From contig CM076651.1 of NCBI GenBank assembly GCA_038496675.1, positions 7,650,032 through 7,714,031 of the forward strand: a stretch of DNA of 64,000 nt, read 5' to 3'. The translations under genes and the position numbers were made by a program. This DNA is from Rachycentron canadum. Lineage: Eukaryota; Chordata; Actinopteri; Carangiformes; Rachycentridae. Under the pieces are notes generated by a model. That model searched no databases. It was not told the origin of the DNA and worked only from the letters and a program-made list of their open reading frames with translations. Of this stretch, positions 36,420 through 48,918 are shown one piece after another; within the stretch, counting starts at the first letter, position 1, and every line of letters starts with the position of its first letter.

Positions 36420-37062
36420 GCTTCCTGAACCAAACGCTAATATCAGCATGCTAACAGGCTCACAGTGTGAACATGCTGATGTTTAGTATGAAGTATGAAT
36501 ATTATGACGTTTGATGTTTACCATATTCACCGGCTTGTTATGGTCCTCTTTTTAGCCCCATACTTTTTGCTATTTAGCACTAACTACAAAGAACAACTGA
36601 GGCTGATCAGAATCAGGTATTTGGTCAGAAATTATATTATTCATTGTTGTTTTTTTGGGGTTTTTTTTTAGCTTGAAGTTGGTGTTTGAGGCAAAGTTAA
36701 GAAATCATTAAAATGATTTTAGATCCTGGAGTGATCATGAGTGTCTTTACCAAAAGTCATGGCAATCCATAGATTAGTTGTCGAGATATTTCACGGTGAA
36801 ACAGAAAAATATCACCTTCACAGTTGTGCTAAATCCAGTAAATATCAATATCTGAACCAAATTTTGTGCCCGTTCTTTATACAGATATCTTGTATTTAAC
36901 TGAATAAATGCAAACTGTGATCTGCTAATTCAGAGGGTCACCAAAGCAATTAAAATCCATCCACCAAACGTTCAAGGCTATCCATCCAATATTTGTTGAG
37001 ATATTTCAGTCAAGACCAAAGATCTTTCGACATTACTCTCCCTAGAGCCACATTATGGCTAA
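36420..37062 (+). repeat. interspersed repeat, family D, with internal tandem units
   Basis: It opens with GCATGCTAACAGGCTCACAG and GAACATGCTGATGTTTAG, continues with TTTAGCACTAACTACAAAG and CTGAGGCTGATCAGAATC, and has two related units: CATGGCAATCCATAGATTAG-TTGTCGAGATATTTCA (36758-36795) and AGGCTATCCATCCAATATTT-GTTGAGATATTTCA (36976-37010). It ends CCCTAGAGCCACATTATGGC. This is a familiar percomorph repeat layout; units are normally more numerous and better conserved. It has no coding capacity. Confidence 0.8.
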
Positions 37063-38324
37063 AAACTGGAAGTGATTAAATGATTTGAGTGCGTCCAATT
37101 TTTTACTAGACTGACTGAACATGCCAGACAATCAGAAGCTACGCAAGAGGTCTAACACAAAGCTACTATCATTGAGATTCACAGCAGGAGTGGGTGAAGC
37201 CTACGCAGGAGGTCGATTGTTTCTTTAGGCAAATATGCATTATTTAAAGTAATAGTGGTTGGGCTTATAGCTACTGTTCACACTTCACAGAAAAAAAAAC
37301 ACTTGGATCTATTTAATGGAATGAAACTGACAATTACAAGACCAGTTCTGTTTAGGGAGCATTTTCTGTTCATATCCGATACAAAGTAGGTCTGATAAAA
37401 GATTCAAAATGATATCAAAACCTAAATATGTTTAAGCCTTCGAATACAAGACTGCAGCAGCAGAAGGTTTAAACACTCCTAAGTGCTTTCATATCCTTTT
37501 TAGTAAAGAGGCCATATATATTCTTGTCTTTACAGCCTATAGTATGTTGGTGGTACAAGTAGAGCTAAATCTACTGGAACGTCCCAATATATCAAACACA
37601 CTCCATGCCATGTACTAATATTTCTTAACGTGGATAAGACATCCAGAGAACAGCCTAAGGCATTGTAGCACTGCTGCGCGTGCGTGTGTTTGTGTGATTC
37701 ATTCTGCCAAGTTATGAAGCAGCCGGGGTCTAGAATCGTATTTGTATTGACTGTGGAAAGTCAGAGTCCCCATTACAGCCACACTGTAAACAAAGACAGG
37801 ACATAGTGTGTAAGTCGGACGAGGAGTCTGAGGTATCATGAATCATTAAACAAATATGGCTCACAACAGCTCATTGAAGATGCCTTCCACGCCTCCTTTC
37901 ATTCACACAGCAAAGCAGTAGGAAATACCACAAGTCAGTAATGGCTTCACTATAGCAAACCTTGGGTATTCTTTCCCTCTACATTTAACATCATTCAAAC
38001 AAATGACTTTAGCTCTTTAGCGTCTATCAGTTCAGAATGAGCTGAAAAACTGTGATTTACATCTATTCAAGAATGTTCTATGAAATATGTGCAAATAATT
38101 GACCCTGTCTCCTTGAAATTCCATTTATATACTAATCATTTGCATTGACAAAGTTAATGCCACCCAGATTATCAGCATAGTAACAGAAATTCTTTTAATG
38201 AACATATCTTTGGAGCTGCAATATGTTTTTACTGAAGTTTTCCTACATCTTATTTTATAACCCAGAGCATTGTTATTATTTTTACAATTATGGACTTTAT
38301 TTTTCAAAGTGGTTAGTTCAAGGA
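37063..38324. other. non-coding DNA, no gene seen
   Basis: AT-rich apart from a short GCGCGTGCGTGTG patch at 37676. No repeat or exon is recognised. Confidence 0.5.
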
Positions 38325-38515
38325 AAGGGTCAACATTTTGGAGAATAACACTTGTGTGTTGTATAAGTTAAATAAGGAGGTTGATACTATTCTCATGTCT
38401 GCACAGTAAATACAAAGTTAGAACCAGTAGCTGTCTGACAGAAGAACTGAAAACTGGCCAAGAGCTAGTCTGGCTCTGTCACCACCACTTAAACTCATTA
38501 ATTAAAATGAGGCAC
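38325..38515 (+). repeat. interspersed repeat, family B (5' half), plus orientation
   Basis: CAACATTTTGGAGAATAACA, AGGTTGATACTATTCTCATG, TCTGCACAGTAAATACAAAG, CTGAAAACTGGCC and GCTAGTCTGGCTCTGTC follow the expected order of family B's first half, the part also visible near 57.75 kb (GAGAAGATTGATACC). The downstream half found at 16.2 kb is missing or eroded. Confidence 0.72.
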
Positions 38516-41075
38516 GTGGTAGCTTCATACTTAATGTACAGACATGTGTGGGCATCACTCTTCTCATTAACTCTCCTTAAGAAAGTGAATAAACACATTT
38601 TCTTTTAGTTTTCCATTAAGGTTAAAGGTTGATTGTGGTCTTGGTTTAATATTTAATGAGTAAACATGAGACCAAAACCACCACTTTTCTCCAACCTCAA
38701 TCAAACTACAATATTACCTAATATAACCTTAATATAACCACATGTGAGACATAGGTCAGGACCCACTGTCTCTGTGCCCACCCATCATCCACCCCAACCA
38801 CCTCCCTGCGACTTCTGAGTGGTTGAAGAACATAGCACTTTATCGATTGGAAAAAAAATCTGCAACCTAACAGAAACAATATAATCCATGCAGCAATAGT
38901 GTTTTTATGTAGCACATTAACATTGTTAGTAGAGGACTGGAGTAAAATGATCATCATGATCACTGTTTGACGACTTCTAACTACAGGTTGTAGATTTATA
39001 ATTGTTTTCTTTACTCCTTCCTTCAATGTATATGTTTTTAAGAGGCAGTGATTGTTACCTGGGCTTCCAGCCGGATCCACCTCTTTGCGTCTGCATGTTT
39101 GCAATATGAGTAACTGTTTTTAATTCCCCATTTACAGGTGTCAGACAAGAAAGCTGGGAGTGGTAGACATGGTTTCCCATATTGCTGCCTCTGCATTTGT
39201 AATCAGGACTCGGTGTAAATACAGACATCTCATTACCAGTGAGCTGAAGTGTGGTAGTGAGGAAGGGCAAGGGCAATGACAAGGATTCTCTGAGTAATGG
39301 GCTCTAACAGATCAGCACACCATTAAGTGGACCTGCGGCACACGTAGTAGCCCTACAGGCCCATTATAAAGGAAAACACAACCAAGTGAGACAACTAAAG
39401 CCTCTAATGGCAGTCTCCTTTTACAATTTAATGTTGTTAAACTATCTGTGGATGCTGTTGAGGAGTGCACCATGATTGCAAGGCTGAACTATGACTATTG
39501 AGTGCAGGAGATGCTGAATAAAACATTATCCTGCATGTTTTTATTTTTCACACTAGATTTGTTTGTTTTTTTTTAACATTGATTTCATGTTTTTCTTGAG
39601 TAATTTGTGCCGGCCTATCAGGAGTGACCTGACATAACTGGCATGCACTCCTGCAAAGTCAATATGTTAATGCATTTTGCTCAGAAACAATGGCATTGTG
39701 CTTCCTCATATTCATCCTAAGCTTCCTCTCTTGTGTTCTTCATATTGGATTGTGGAGACTGTAGACTGGGGCAAAATGAGGAGAGCATGTTATTGCAATT
39801 AATCACGTCCAGGTTCTGCCAACAGTGATACCTATATTTGTCTTTGATCCAGTGTAGGTTATAGGATAAGCACTTTTTGCATCTATCTTCCTTTAAGGCA
39901 TTGGCAGGCTAATGAGAAAATCTGATCTGAATGGTGGATCTATAAGCATTCACTGTCGCGCAGAACAGGAGCAAAATACGATTACTGCCTGGTTCACAGT
40001 GTTTGTACAGGATTTGCAGTAACTTGCTTTGCTTTTAAAACCTGTTACGTCATAACACTGACAAAAAATGTTTAATATTCTTTAAAAACTCTTTAAATAC
40101 TTGATATTAAATTACAATTTTCTCAACCATCCCATCCCACTGCACACATAATTGAATATTCCCATGTGGCCCTTTCTTTGGAGCCAACCACTGTGGCACA
40201 CAAATTGTAATCAAGGCCAGGAATAGTGCACAGAGAGCTGGGTGGCTGTTGACTGCAGGATTTAGGGACTCGGCTGTGCCTTCCCACTGCTGTTGGCAAG
40301 AGATTTCTGCCAGGCACTAGTGTGCAGAACAAGAACTAATCTGGAGTGGTCTGTTGCAGCTAAAAGGAACTGGCCCTGAAGTCATGCATTATGGGAAAGG
40401 TGGGGATAATTTCTCCCACTCATTTCTACAATCTTCTGCTGTAGACCTATGTGGGAAATTTATACTGAATACTAGATAGTATCAAGAGTTGTGTCTTTCA
40501 TTGCCTCCACAGGTCAATGAATTCAATTCAATCTGAATCATATAAAACTACTGCTTTAAACTGGCCTTTTTAAATAAGCAGTCCAGCTATTTCTGAATGT
40601 GTAACTATGCATAATGCAGAATTTTACAGCTTTAAACTCTGATTGCACAAAGCCATTGTTTTTACGGCACTAGTGGGAAGTTTACTGGAGCTGGATCCCT
40701 TCAGTCTGAAGATATGCGCATACATATTCACGAGTAGTGGGCAGGTCTTAAAATTGACAAAGAAAGGGGGGAAATGCCTCAACTCAACGCATTGTGAATG
40801 ACAATGAAAAAGTATGCCCTTTTCTGAAACGTGAACCCATATGTTTATTTTTTTAGGACATAAAAATAGCAGATGGGGGATGATAAATGTCTGATATGCA
40901 GGCAAGCTCAAGACCAAATGTGGCAAATATTTCTTATTAATGACCCATCAGGCAGCATCACAACCTCTGGCACCATGTGAACTTTTAGGAAATGGGAAGG
41001 AGTATTATATTACCCCTTTTGTGCACAGGTAGCCTGTAAATAATGTAAGCTTGAGGTTCAAATTTACATTATCAA
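38516..41075. other. non-coding DNA with candidate conserved blocks
   Basis: No exon or transposon is recognised. Blocks at 39300-39530 and 40120-40450 are non-repetitive with balanced composition (for example ACAAATTGTAATCAAGGCC near 40200 and CATTATGGGAAAGG near 40387). Conservation is unknown. Confidence 0.35.
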
Positions 41076-42190
41076 TACAGTGCATTCAAAAAGTATTCAG
41101 ACCCCCACACTGTTGCAACCTTATGCTAAAATTGTTTCAATTCTTTTTTTTTTCTCATATTAATCTATACTGAATTCCCTATAATGACAAAGTGAAAACC
41201 ATATTTTAGAAGTTTTACTCTGTACCTGAATCAGTACAGTTGAGAGAATACAGCCTCGAGTCATCTTGGCTATGACACAACAAGCTTTGCACACCTGGAT
41301 TTCCTTGCTGAGCCTCTCAAACTCTGTCATGTTGGATGGGGACCGCCGGTAGACACCCATTTTTCAGGTCTCTCTCTTTCAGGTCTTCAGCTCTGGCTGG
41401 ACCACTTAAGAACATTCACAGAGTTGTCCTGAAGCCACTCCTGTGTTTTATTGGCTGTGTCCTTAGGTGAGATTTCAGCCCAGCCTGAGGTCTGTGACCA
41501 GTCTTGCTGTCCCTGCTGCTGAAAAACACCTACACAGCATGATACTGCCACCACCATGTTCTACCCCTGGACGTCATTGGGCAAATGATGAGTGTTGTCT
41601 GGCTTTCCTTTCTGGTCTCTGAGCTAATTCATTCAACAGTTCAATCTTGGTTTCATTAGACCAGATAACTTATTTCTCTCTGGGGAATCCTTTAAGTGCT
41701 TTTTTTGAAAACTTTCACTGAAGGATTCTGTCTGTCTAGTAAACCATAAACCCGAGGTCTGTGAAATGTTCTGCAATGATGGTTGTCCTTCTGGAAGTTT
41801 CTCCCATCTCCATACAGGATCTCTGTAGCTCAGCCGTAATGATCATCAGGTTCTGAGTCACCTCTCTTTTCAAGGCATCAGGCATCCTTGGGTTATTTTT
41901 ATGTGTGGTGGTTGTTATATTCACTATAGCTTCTTTCTTATTCTATTTTAATGTTCCATGTCATTTGTGTTTCTTTCAGAATCAACTATGAAAAAAGAAT
42001 TGCGAAGGCCACCGTGTTCTTGGGAACCTTAAAAACATCAGGTCTTTTGTAGTTTTTTTTTGTGAGGCCTTATATAGACAGGTGTGTGTCTTTCCAAATA
42101 ATGTCCAATCAGTTGAAATTACCTATACAAAGTAAATTTCAACTCATTTTGTCATTGTAAGTGATTGAGTTTGGATCTCATCTAAAGATA
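41076..42190 (-). mobile_element. degenerate Tc1/mariner transposon, internally deleted
   Basis: The low-coordinate end begins at TA with CAGTGCATTCAAAAAGTATT and CAGACCCC, a Tc1 terminus very common in fish and salmonids. Further marks: TAATGACAAAGTGAAAACC, CACCTGGATTTCC, ATGATACTGCCACCACCATG, AGTTCAATCTTGGTTTCATT, GATGGTTGTCCTTCTGGAAG, and near the far end TTATATAGACAGGTGTGTG and TCTTTCCAAATAATGTCC. The far terminal repeat is eroded beyond about 42190. Length is about 1.1 kb against roughly 1.6 kb for intact relatives, through several internal deletions. Confidence 0.9.
41165..41930 (-). pseudogene. Tc1-like transposase relic with catalytic core deleted
   Basis: Minus-strand fragments in order: DALKREVTQNLMI and ELQRSCMEMGETSRRTTI (N-terminal helix-turn-helix region, 41770-41890), GGGSIMLCRCFSAAGTARLV (about 41500-41560), then directly TQEWLQDNSVNVLKW (about 41400-41460), and a C-terminal part with MTEFERLSKEIQVCK (41270-41330). 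The section between GTxRLV and TQEWL, which holds the second catalytic Asp of the DDE triad, and the PDLNPIE-like stretch carrying the last acidic residue are missing. Frameshifts separate the blocks. The family is certain; it is not functional. Confidence 0.87.
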
Positions 42191-44619
42191 GTTACAAAAA
42201 AATCTATTAAATACGTAAAGATAATGTTACAAAACAAAATACCACTATGATAGGGCAATGTCTGTCCTAAGCAAATGAACTCAAGAAGAAATGACCTAAA
42301 GAGGTCACATGAAGACAAATAGACATGACTCAGGTTTCTAACATAGGGGACATATTAATAAGTGAGTACAGCTGTGAAGGTTTAAAAAAAAAAGCAGAGA
42401 AAGAAAGAAGAGAAACTGCTTTGAACAAATTGAATGTAGTGAAACACAGCAGAGCGGCCTTGACACATTCCGTTCAAAAGTTTGTGTACTTCATGCTGAA
42501 CGCGGACAGAAAATGAACGCAAGCATGAAAAAACACTTGTATTAGCCGTATCTAAGAAAAAACGTCAGCATCCGTAGTCTCTTCAAATCCCCACAAAACA
42601 ACATACGTTTAGGTTCATGTATAAAGGTCATCTAGAGGTCGTTGTAATTATGACTCTTGTCCGTTAACAGGAAAGGAGGAAGTGTTCCATTATTATGGAG
42701 CTGCAATGTCTGCAGAGGGAGGAGGTCATGGTGGATGGATGGGACTTTGGAGATTAACGCTTCCCATTTCATGATGACAGTTAATATGGGTTTCTTTTAA
42801 CCTTCTCTAACCTTAACCACTGGGTTATTACTCTATGATAATGACAGTTCCCTTAGCAAAGTAGTAATTTACCCAAACCATGATCTTTTTCCTCAACGTC
42901 ACCAAGTCATTACAGGTTCCCTAATGTATAGTCCAATAGACATAGGCTGGTAAAAAATGGTTACAGGATAAATACAGTTAATTTGTTCTAGATTGCATGT
43001 TTTGTTTTTTTATTTGAAGGACTTGTTATAATAATCAAATGAACACCATAACAGGATCTGTATATTTGTGTGGGGGTATGTGTTTTTAAGCCCCAACAGG
43101 AGGAGATTTAACGTTAATGTCCACCCAAAGCTGCAGCTGTAACAGTCAAATGAGTCTGATGTTCTTGTGGCTTAATGAATTAAACCTAAACATGAGTTAT
43201 CATCGTCATTTCACGAGGAATCATCATATCCTGTACTAAATCGTGGCCCAGTTTTTTGGGGTTTTTTTGTATCGGCTGAAATGCATACAAATGTCCTTTA
43301 TTGCTGTCATTTGGAATAAGTTGTTTGAATTTTATGGTGGTAAATCCAGCCAAATCACAAGCTTCCCCTGTGAAATCACACTTTAATGCAACGCTAATCA
43401 ACAAATCCGTCAATTACACAGCAAAACCGACGCCCAAGGAAGAGCAGTATGCCATATTTGGAAGCACTCCTCATCTGTTACGAAACCATTCACAACTGCT
43501 CAGACCTGAGCCACTGAATCAGGAAATGAAGATAGAGAAATGAATGTGAGGCAAAGCACTGTTAATAACTTCTGTGGAAGCTGATTGCAAAAGCACCATC
43601 AAAAAGATCATCTATTTAGTTCAAATTTGACCACTTTGAATTATCCATATCCCTTTATCTTATGTAATTAATAAATATTGGGTGATTATATGTGATCAGC
43701 TTGCATAAAGAAAGTATCTCAACAATTGATACCAACACAAACAGGAACTAGCAAACATTACAATCATTAATAATTCTGTATCTGACTTCCATGACTCTGT
43801 AGTTTGGTCCAAAACTCTGTCTGACCTATAACAGATGTGTTAGTGATGTGGCTCAGTTCAGCACTTGACTCATTTGAGTGAATTCTGCCTGTCAAGAGAG
43901 ACAGATTATTTAAAATGTGAGCTGAAGCCAGATTTGCTGAGGACAGCATGTGGCAACATAGCCTTTGATAAGAACAAAGATTGATTCGACATCTTGTCAA
44001 ATACGTTTCCTTTATGAAGAACTGTCTTGCTGGGATGGAAAGATTATTTGCTTTATTGTTTGTGTTGTAAATCTTGTAAATTAACCAGACTGCCAGTGGA
44101 TGTCATCTCTGATTAGTGTCAGCAGGCCTCTAATGAAGATGTTCAACCTGTAGGCGTGTTACAGCTCTCATGCACTGAGTCTGTGATGATAAGTTTATTT
44201 ACAGCCTGGCGATTTTATACAGGTTTTATACAGGAACATGTGAACATAAAAAAAAAAAAAAAACTTTAGAAAGAAAACTTTCAAAGTCTGGAGTCTGCAA
44301 CAAAACTATTTTACCAGAAAACACATATGGCTGAAATGACTAAACCTTTAAAAGAACAGAAAGCTTGTTAAAGGATCGCAGAGAAGAAGCATCAGCAGTT
44401 TAGAAAATAGGATTGTGTTGTGAGGAATGGATCTGCTGGTGTTGTGGAGATCATCAGACTGTGGTCGGCACAGGAAGGCCACACAGACAGCCCCCTGACA
44501 AACAGATGGACAGCCAGGAGGAGAAAGCAGAGAAGATGATCCAGAGAGTGGACTTTCTATGATCATGAAGCACTGATAAGGAACAACAGAGGAACAGATA
44601 TCCAAAACAGAAAACAACT
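42191..44619. other. AT-rich non-coding DNA, no gene seen
   Basis: Short frames only. A16 at 44248-44263, preceded by a short direct repeat of GGTTTTATACA (44213-44233). A block at 44090-44200 with TCTGATTAGTGTCAGC is non-repetitive. Confidence 0.5.
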
Positions 44620-44653
44620 TTCTGTCTGTCTGCCTGTCTGTCTGCCTGCCTGG
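44620..44653. repeat. (CTGT/CTGC)n tetranucleotide repeat
   Basis: CTGT and CTGC tetramers in tandem over about 34 bases, imperfect. Confidence 0.85.
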
Positions 44654-47008
44654 ATGCCTGAGACTTCAGCACTGACGTGTGCCCATGCTTCTCAGCTCAG
44701 CGTAAAAGAAAAGGGAAGAGAAGCTGACAGAGGAGAATGATTTATCCCACCCTGTTCCTATAATGTCACACTAACTCACAGCAGCATGGAAAATGAATTA
44801 CAAGAGATGAAGGAAATGACAGTAAACATATCCTGGATGATTTTCTGGGTATAAGGGGAACATTATCAGGTCTGGAACAGATTACAGTACAAGGAAACTC
44901 ATTTGTATGTAAAGGTTAAAAGTAACAGGCTTTCTGCTGACAGCCAGTCTCTTACTCTGTTTATTGGAGTTTCTCCAAGCTTTGCATCTTAATGAGACAT
45001 TTTTTTTTGTTTCTGGGAGAAAGTTGTTAATGAGGGAAAATACTGAATACTGTCTTGTGCCATTAGAAACGTACAGAATACAGCAGGTATACTCTTAAAT
45101 GTTCAGGTATACCCTTCGAAAGTGTTTTTGTGATATAAGCTTTTTTCTTTTCTTTTTTTTTTTTTTTTTTGAAGCTTCCAACAATAAATTTTGCAGTAAT
45201 TGTTTCCTTCCCTCAACTGGGTCTCTGGAGCAGCACTTCCTCCCAGCCTCCACACAAATCCCACCTCTGATTGGCAGACCCTAAACTGAACTATGGCCTG
45301 AACCTTAACCTCAATAACCAAAACCAAACACAGCCATTTAATTGGTGGATATTGTTGGGGGTACCACGCAGCCTCGGATAGGGGGGCTCGATTCAGGGCA
45401 GGAAAAAGGTCATTTCTGCAAATTTTGTACACCATGCCTTTCAGGAAAGTTTGAGCTGGTTCAATTTCTTTCTCAAACACACAGTTAGAAGTGGGGGTTG
45501 TGCTAAAAGCTCCCTCATATATTGCTCAATAGCAGTAGAAAGTACAAAGCATGAAGAAATGAAAGAGAAGTAAAAGCTAGATATAAAACACAAATACTCT
45601 CTGATGAAGACCATCATGTCCAAATGTTACAATAAGAAGACATTGTCTGAGGTTTTTTATCGGAGGGAGGGGAGGTTCTCCTCAACAATAGTCACCTAAA
45701 TAAGTAAATTTGCGCTGATCAATTTCATTACTGCTAATAAAAAATGTACAAACCATTTGACCTCATACCAGAACTGATTTGTCCACAGCAGAATTTAATA
45801 AGGTTCTGTAAAGGTTTAGAAACCTGCCCTTCTCTTTTTTCTTTTTTTTTCTCTCTGGGATAATCACTAATGCACACGTACTGTGAATGCTGATGGAGAT
45901 TTACACTCCAGACAGTGTGATATTGCTTGGAGGGTCGTGCTGCAAAGACTCAGAGAGTCTGATTCTTACTGTGAGAATAAAGGTATGAAGAAAAGGAAAT
46001 GTGTTATTGTGGTGAAGGGCTCTGATGGGTATTTCAAGGCACTTGTAAGACTTCAAAAGATCCATTTGCCTGTTTTCCCAAAAACAATTAAAAGGTTCAA
46101 ATCCAAATTTTAGTGTCTCTGTGAAACATTTCAGTGTTTAAGCAGTGTTTAGGGAGAATCTGATTGGTATTTGAAGACCAACGATATGAGTTTAAAGTCT
46201 TTCAAGGGTTGTTGTCTTTTGCTATCATTCATACCATTTTTTTCTAAAACACTATTGAATTTGAAGATTATATAATCTCAAATGAAATCTTTTTCTCTAA
46301 TTGAAATCCAGTGAGGCATTTGAGATGTGGATGTTAGACTCAAGAGAGATCCTGAGTGCTACAGACTGGAACTTAACAAACCTCCAGCAAAACACAGGCT
46401 GCCATAAAAATGAAATGAAAAGTGGAAATAGAGCAAATCCCTTGCACCTCTGTCTTCAGATAATGCCTCATATCCTTCTAAATGGTAGTGTGCATGGACG
46501 TTTTCTTCTGGTTCTCTCTCTAAACCCAGAAGTAAAGGCACAGTACACATTCATCTTCGAGAATAAATAGATTCTTTGATTCTTCTAACATATAGAAACA
46601 AACGTGTTCAACAGCCTTACAAGCAGCAGCATGAGCAGCATCTCTGACAGTGATGCATAATCAAATGAGGCATCACCAAACCATATGAACCCACCAGGAC
46701 ATTATGTCTCACTTGAAAATGATTAAATGCGAAGATGAATTGCCAGTGTTTCATACAAAACAACCCAGTAAAAGTGCACAGATTTCAGAGCATCTTCCTA
46801 TGTAGTCTACAGCCACTGTCCTAACTGAATTACATGAGTTTAAAATGGACCGTCTGTCTGTATCTGTGCATTGATTAGACCTATAGGCTCCTCGGATTTG
46901 CTTGTGTGAGGAACAACAGCAAGCCAAGTGGAGCGGAAAGGAGCGAGGGGCTTGCAGAGGGGGCTCCCATAGATACAGCTGATGAAGGGTTTCATTGTAT
47001 TGTCAAGT
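44654..47008. other. non-coding DNA with T-rich tract, no gene seen
   Basis: A T-rich tract runs 45141-45170, flanked by AAGC and GAAGCTT. T/C tract at 45830-45856. Open frames (45103-45480 minus, 46301-46570 plus, 46906-47166 plus) show no family signature; the last covers the CCA repeat. Confidence 0.45.
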
Positions 47009-47038
47009 CCCCCACCCACCACCACCACCACCCCACCA
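47009..47038. repeat. CCA-type trinucleotide tract
   Basis: C-rich run with about five tandem CCA units. In one plus frame it reads as a His run, which is not evidence of coding. Confidence 0.85.
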
Positions 47039-47221
47039 TCAGCTCCATGAGAAACCAAAAGCCTTTCAGCAAAGGTGATTCATCTGTTGAGCCCACTAAA
47101 ACAGGGGATAAACACAAATCACACGTGAGAGTTCACAAGGAGAAGGGGTTGGTAAAGTCAGCATGATTGAGCTGCATCAAAAATGCCACCAGGAGACTCG
47201 AGTAACATGTTCAATGTCCAT

Positions 47222-47222
<1 letters not shown>

Positions 47223-47262
<40 letters not shown>

Positions 47263-47265
47263 CCC
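47223..47265. repeat. poly-C tract at left edge of assembly gap
   Basis: C39, a G, then CCC, running into unknown bases. The complementary strand is a long poly-G capable of G-quadruplex formation, a known cause of sequencing drop-out. Confidence 0.95.
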
Positions 47266-47597
47266 NNNNNNNNNNNNNNNNNNNNNNNNNNNNNNNNNNN
47301 NNNNNNNNNNNNNNNNNNNNNNNNNNNNNNNNNNNNNNNNNNNNNNNNNNNNNNNNNNNNNNNNNNNNNNNNNNNNNNNNNNNNNNNNNNNNNNNNNNNN
47401 NNNNNNNNNNNNNNNNNNNNNNNNNNNNNNNNNNNNNNNNNNNNNNNNNNNNNNNNNNNNNNNNNNNNNNNNNNNNNNNNNNNNNNNNNNNNNNNNNNNN
47501 NNNNNNNNNNNNNNNNNNNNNNNNNNNNNNNNNNNNNNNNNNNNNNNNNNNNNNNNNNNNNNNNNNNNNNNNNNNNNNNNNNNNNNNNNNNNNNNNN
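47266..47597. other. assembly gap (332 N)
   Basis: Unbroken N. The right flank resumes with CCCCCCCC (47598-47605) and TCCC, so the unknown segment probably begins and ends in poly-C. True length is unknown. Confidence 0.98.
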
Positions 47598-47788
47598 CCC
47601 CCCCCTCCCATGATAAGCTTTTCAAAGCAAGTCGCTGGAAAGACAGGCAGCCTGTCATATTAGTGCAGCGCACTCTCACAGACAGAAGCCGCCACACAGC
47701 TGCGCAACTCCGATGCATGACAGTCACACCACTCCTGAACCCCGCCGATCGCTAATGTGGCAGTGTGAAAGAAAGCGAGCAAGCGCTC

Positions 47789-47798
47789 TTACCTTGAA
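47789..47798 (-). other. consensus 5' splice site, minus strand
   Basis: The minus strand reads TTTCAAG then GTAAGAG, a close match to the vertebrate donor (AAG/GTAAGA). It lies at the low-coordinate edge of the CpG-rich block, where the donor of a first exon would be expected for a leftward transcript. Transcript evidence is lacking. Confidence 0.3.
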
Positions 47799-48006
47799 AT
47801 CCCGCCGACACAAGTGAGTCTAAAGTGGCTAAAGTGAACTTCTGCGACCTCTGATGCCGTCCACCGTCTCTCTCGCTCTCTTTTTCCTCCTCCCTCTTTC
47901 TTTCTTTTTCCTCCTGCGTCTTTGTTTGACAGCACCAGCTCCAGTCAGCTCTGGACTCGCCTGCTTTTTTGAACGCCGCTTTCCAAAACCCCCGCCATGC
48001 ACAAAT

Positions 48007-48029
48007 ACACACACACACACACACACACA
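48007..48029. repeat. (AC)n microsatellite
   Basis: Uninterrupted AC dinucleotides, inside the CpG-rich region. Confidence 0.95.
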
Positions 48030-48094
48030 ATTCAGAGAGAAAGGAAGGAAGAATAAGAGGGAGAGAGATGTGGGAAGTCAAAAATGCCTGTATA

Positions 48095-48098
<4 letters not shown>

Positions 48099-48132
<34 letters not shown>
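48099..48132. repeat. (TC)n microsatellite
   Basis: Uninterrupted TC dinucleotides on the plus strand, i.e. GA on the strand of the proposed leftward transcript. Confidence 0.96.
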
Positions 48133-48133
<1 letters not shown>

Positions 48134-48350
48134 CAGCTGTTGGGGGAGGGTGGGGTGGGGGTGAAATGCCCTGTGCAGATGCTGTTACTCCCAGACTCGG
48201 TGTTGGAGCCGCTCAGTCGCTGTCCAGTGGCGAGTGGTGCTGAATGAGATTTCCGACTTTTCTTCCTCTCCTGCTTCTTCTTCTGTTCACCCCTTCCCTC
48301 CCACCGGCGCAAGACCAACCAACAGTTATACCTCTCCTTTTTCTAGCCCG

Positions 48351-48376
48351 TTTTTTTTTTTTTTTTTTTTTTTTTT
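48351..48376. repeat. poly-T tract (T26)
   Basis: Uninterrupted homopolymer between CpG-bearing flanks. Confidence 0.96.
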
Positions 48377-48891
48377 CTCAAAGCACCCCACGCCAGAGCC
48401 CCATTCGAAGGCAAGGTGGCAACAAATATGTCATATCATATCAACAACAAAAAGAAAGAAATGGACAAGAAGTGACTGCGTGAAAATCGGGGCTTTAAAA
48501 ATGAAATCGGCTGCATTTTAAAAACGGATCAATAAGTGAACTGCCCGGGTCGAGGCGAATGAATCTTTAATTGGAATTAGAAACAAAAGATGGTGGTTTC
48601 CAGTTTTCTTACAGCGGTGGTTAAAAACGCTCATTGAGGCAGCTGACAAGTCATTTTTTGAGAGTTTTGTCATTAGAGTCATGCAGCCAGAGACATTAGA
48701 CTGAGCGGACTGTCTCTTTGTTTCCACAGATGCTTCAGAGATCACAACCTGCGGGTGTTGAAACTCACTCATCTGATATTTGCGTTGAGGATGACTGGGT
48801 GATGCGGGGACGCACGGCTCAAGAAATTAGGCCTATTTGCAGTAACGCACTGACTCATCCCTGCCTCAACGGGCGCTTTAAACACAATAAA

Positions 48892-48918
48892 GTGTGTGTG
48901 TGTGTGTGTGTGTGTGTG
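48892..48918. repeat. (GT)n microsatellite
   Basis: Twenty-seven bases of GT dinucleotides directly after AATAAA at 48886. Confidence 0.95.

Noticed and set aside
44213..44235. GGTTTTATACA direct repeat
   Set aside because: A short local duplication, with no further units or array.
47158..47755. Long open frames crossing the gap (up to 190 codons, Pro or Gly runs)
   Set aside because: They are translations of poly-C/poly-G and unknown bases; no real coding evidence.
47752..48318. 188-codon minus-strand frame in the CpG-rich block
   Set aside because: The sequence is mostly simple-repeat translation (Arg-Glu, Cys-Val runs). More likely 5'UTR or promoter DNA.
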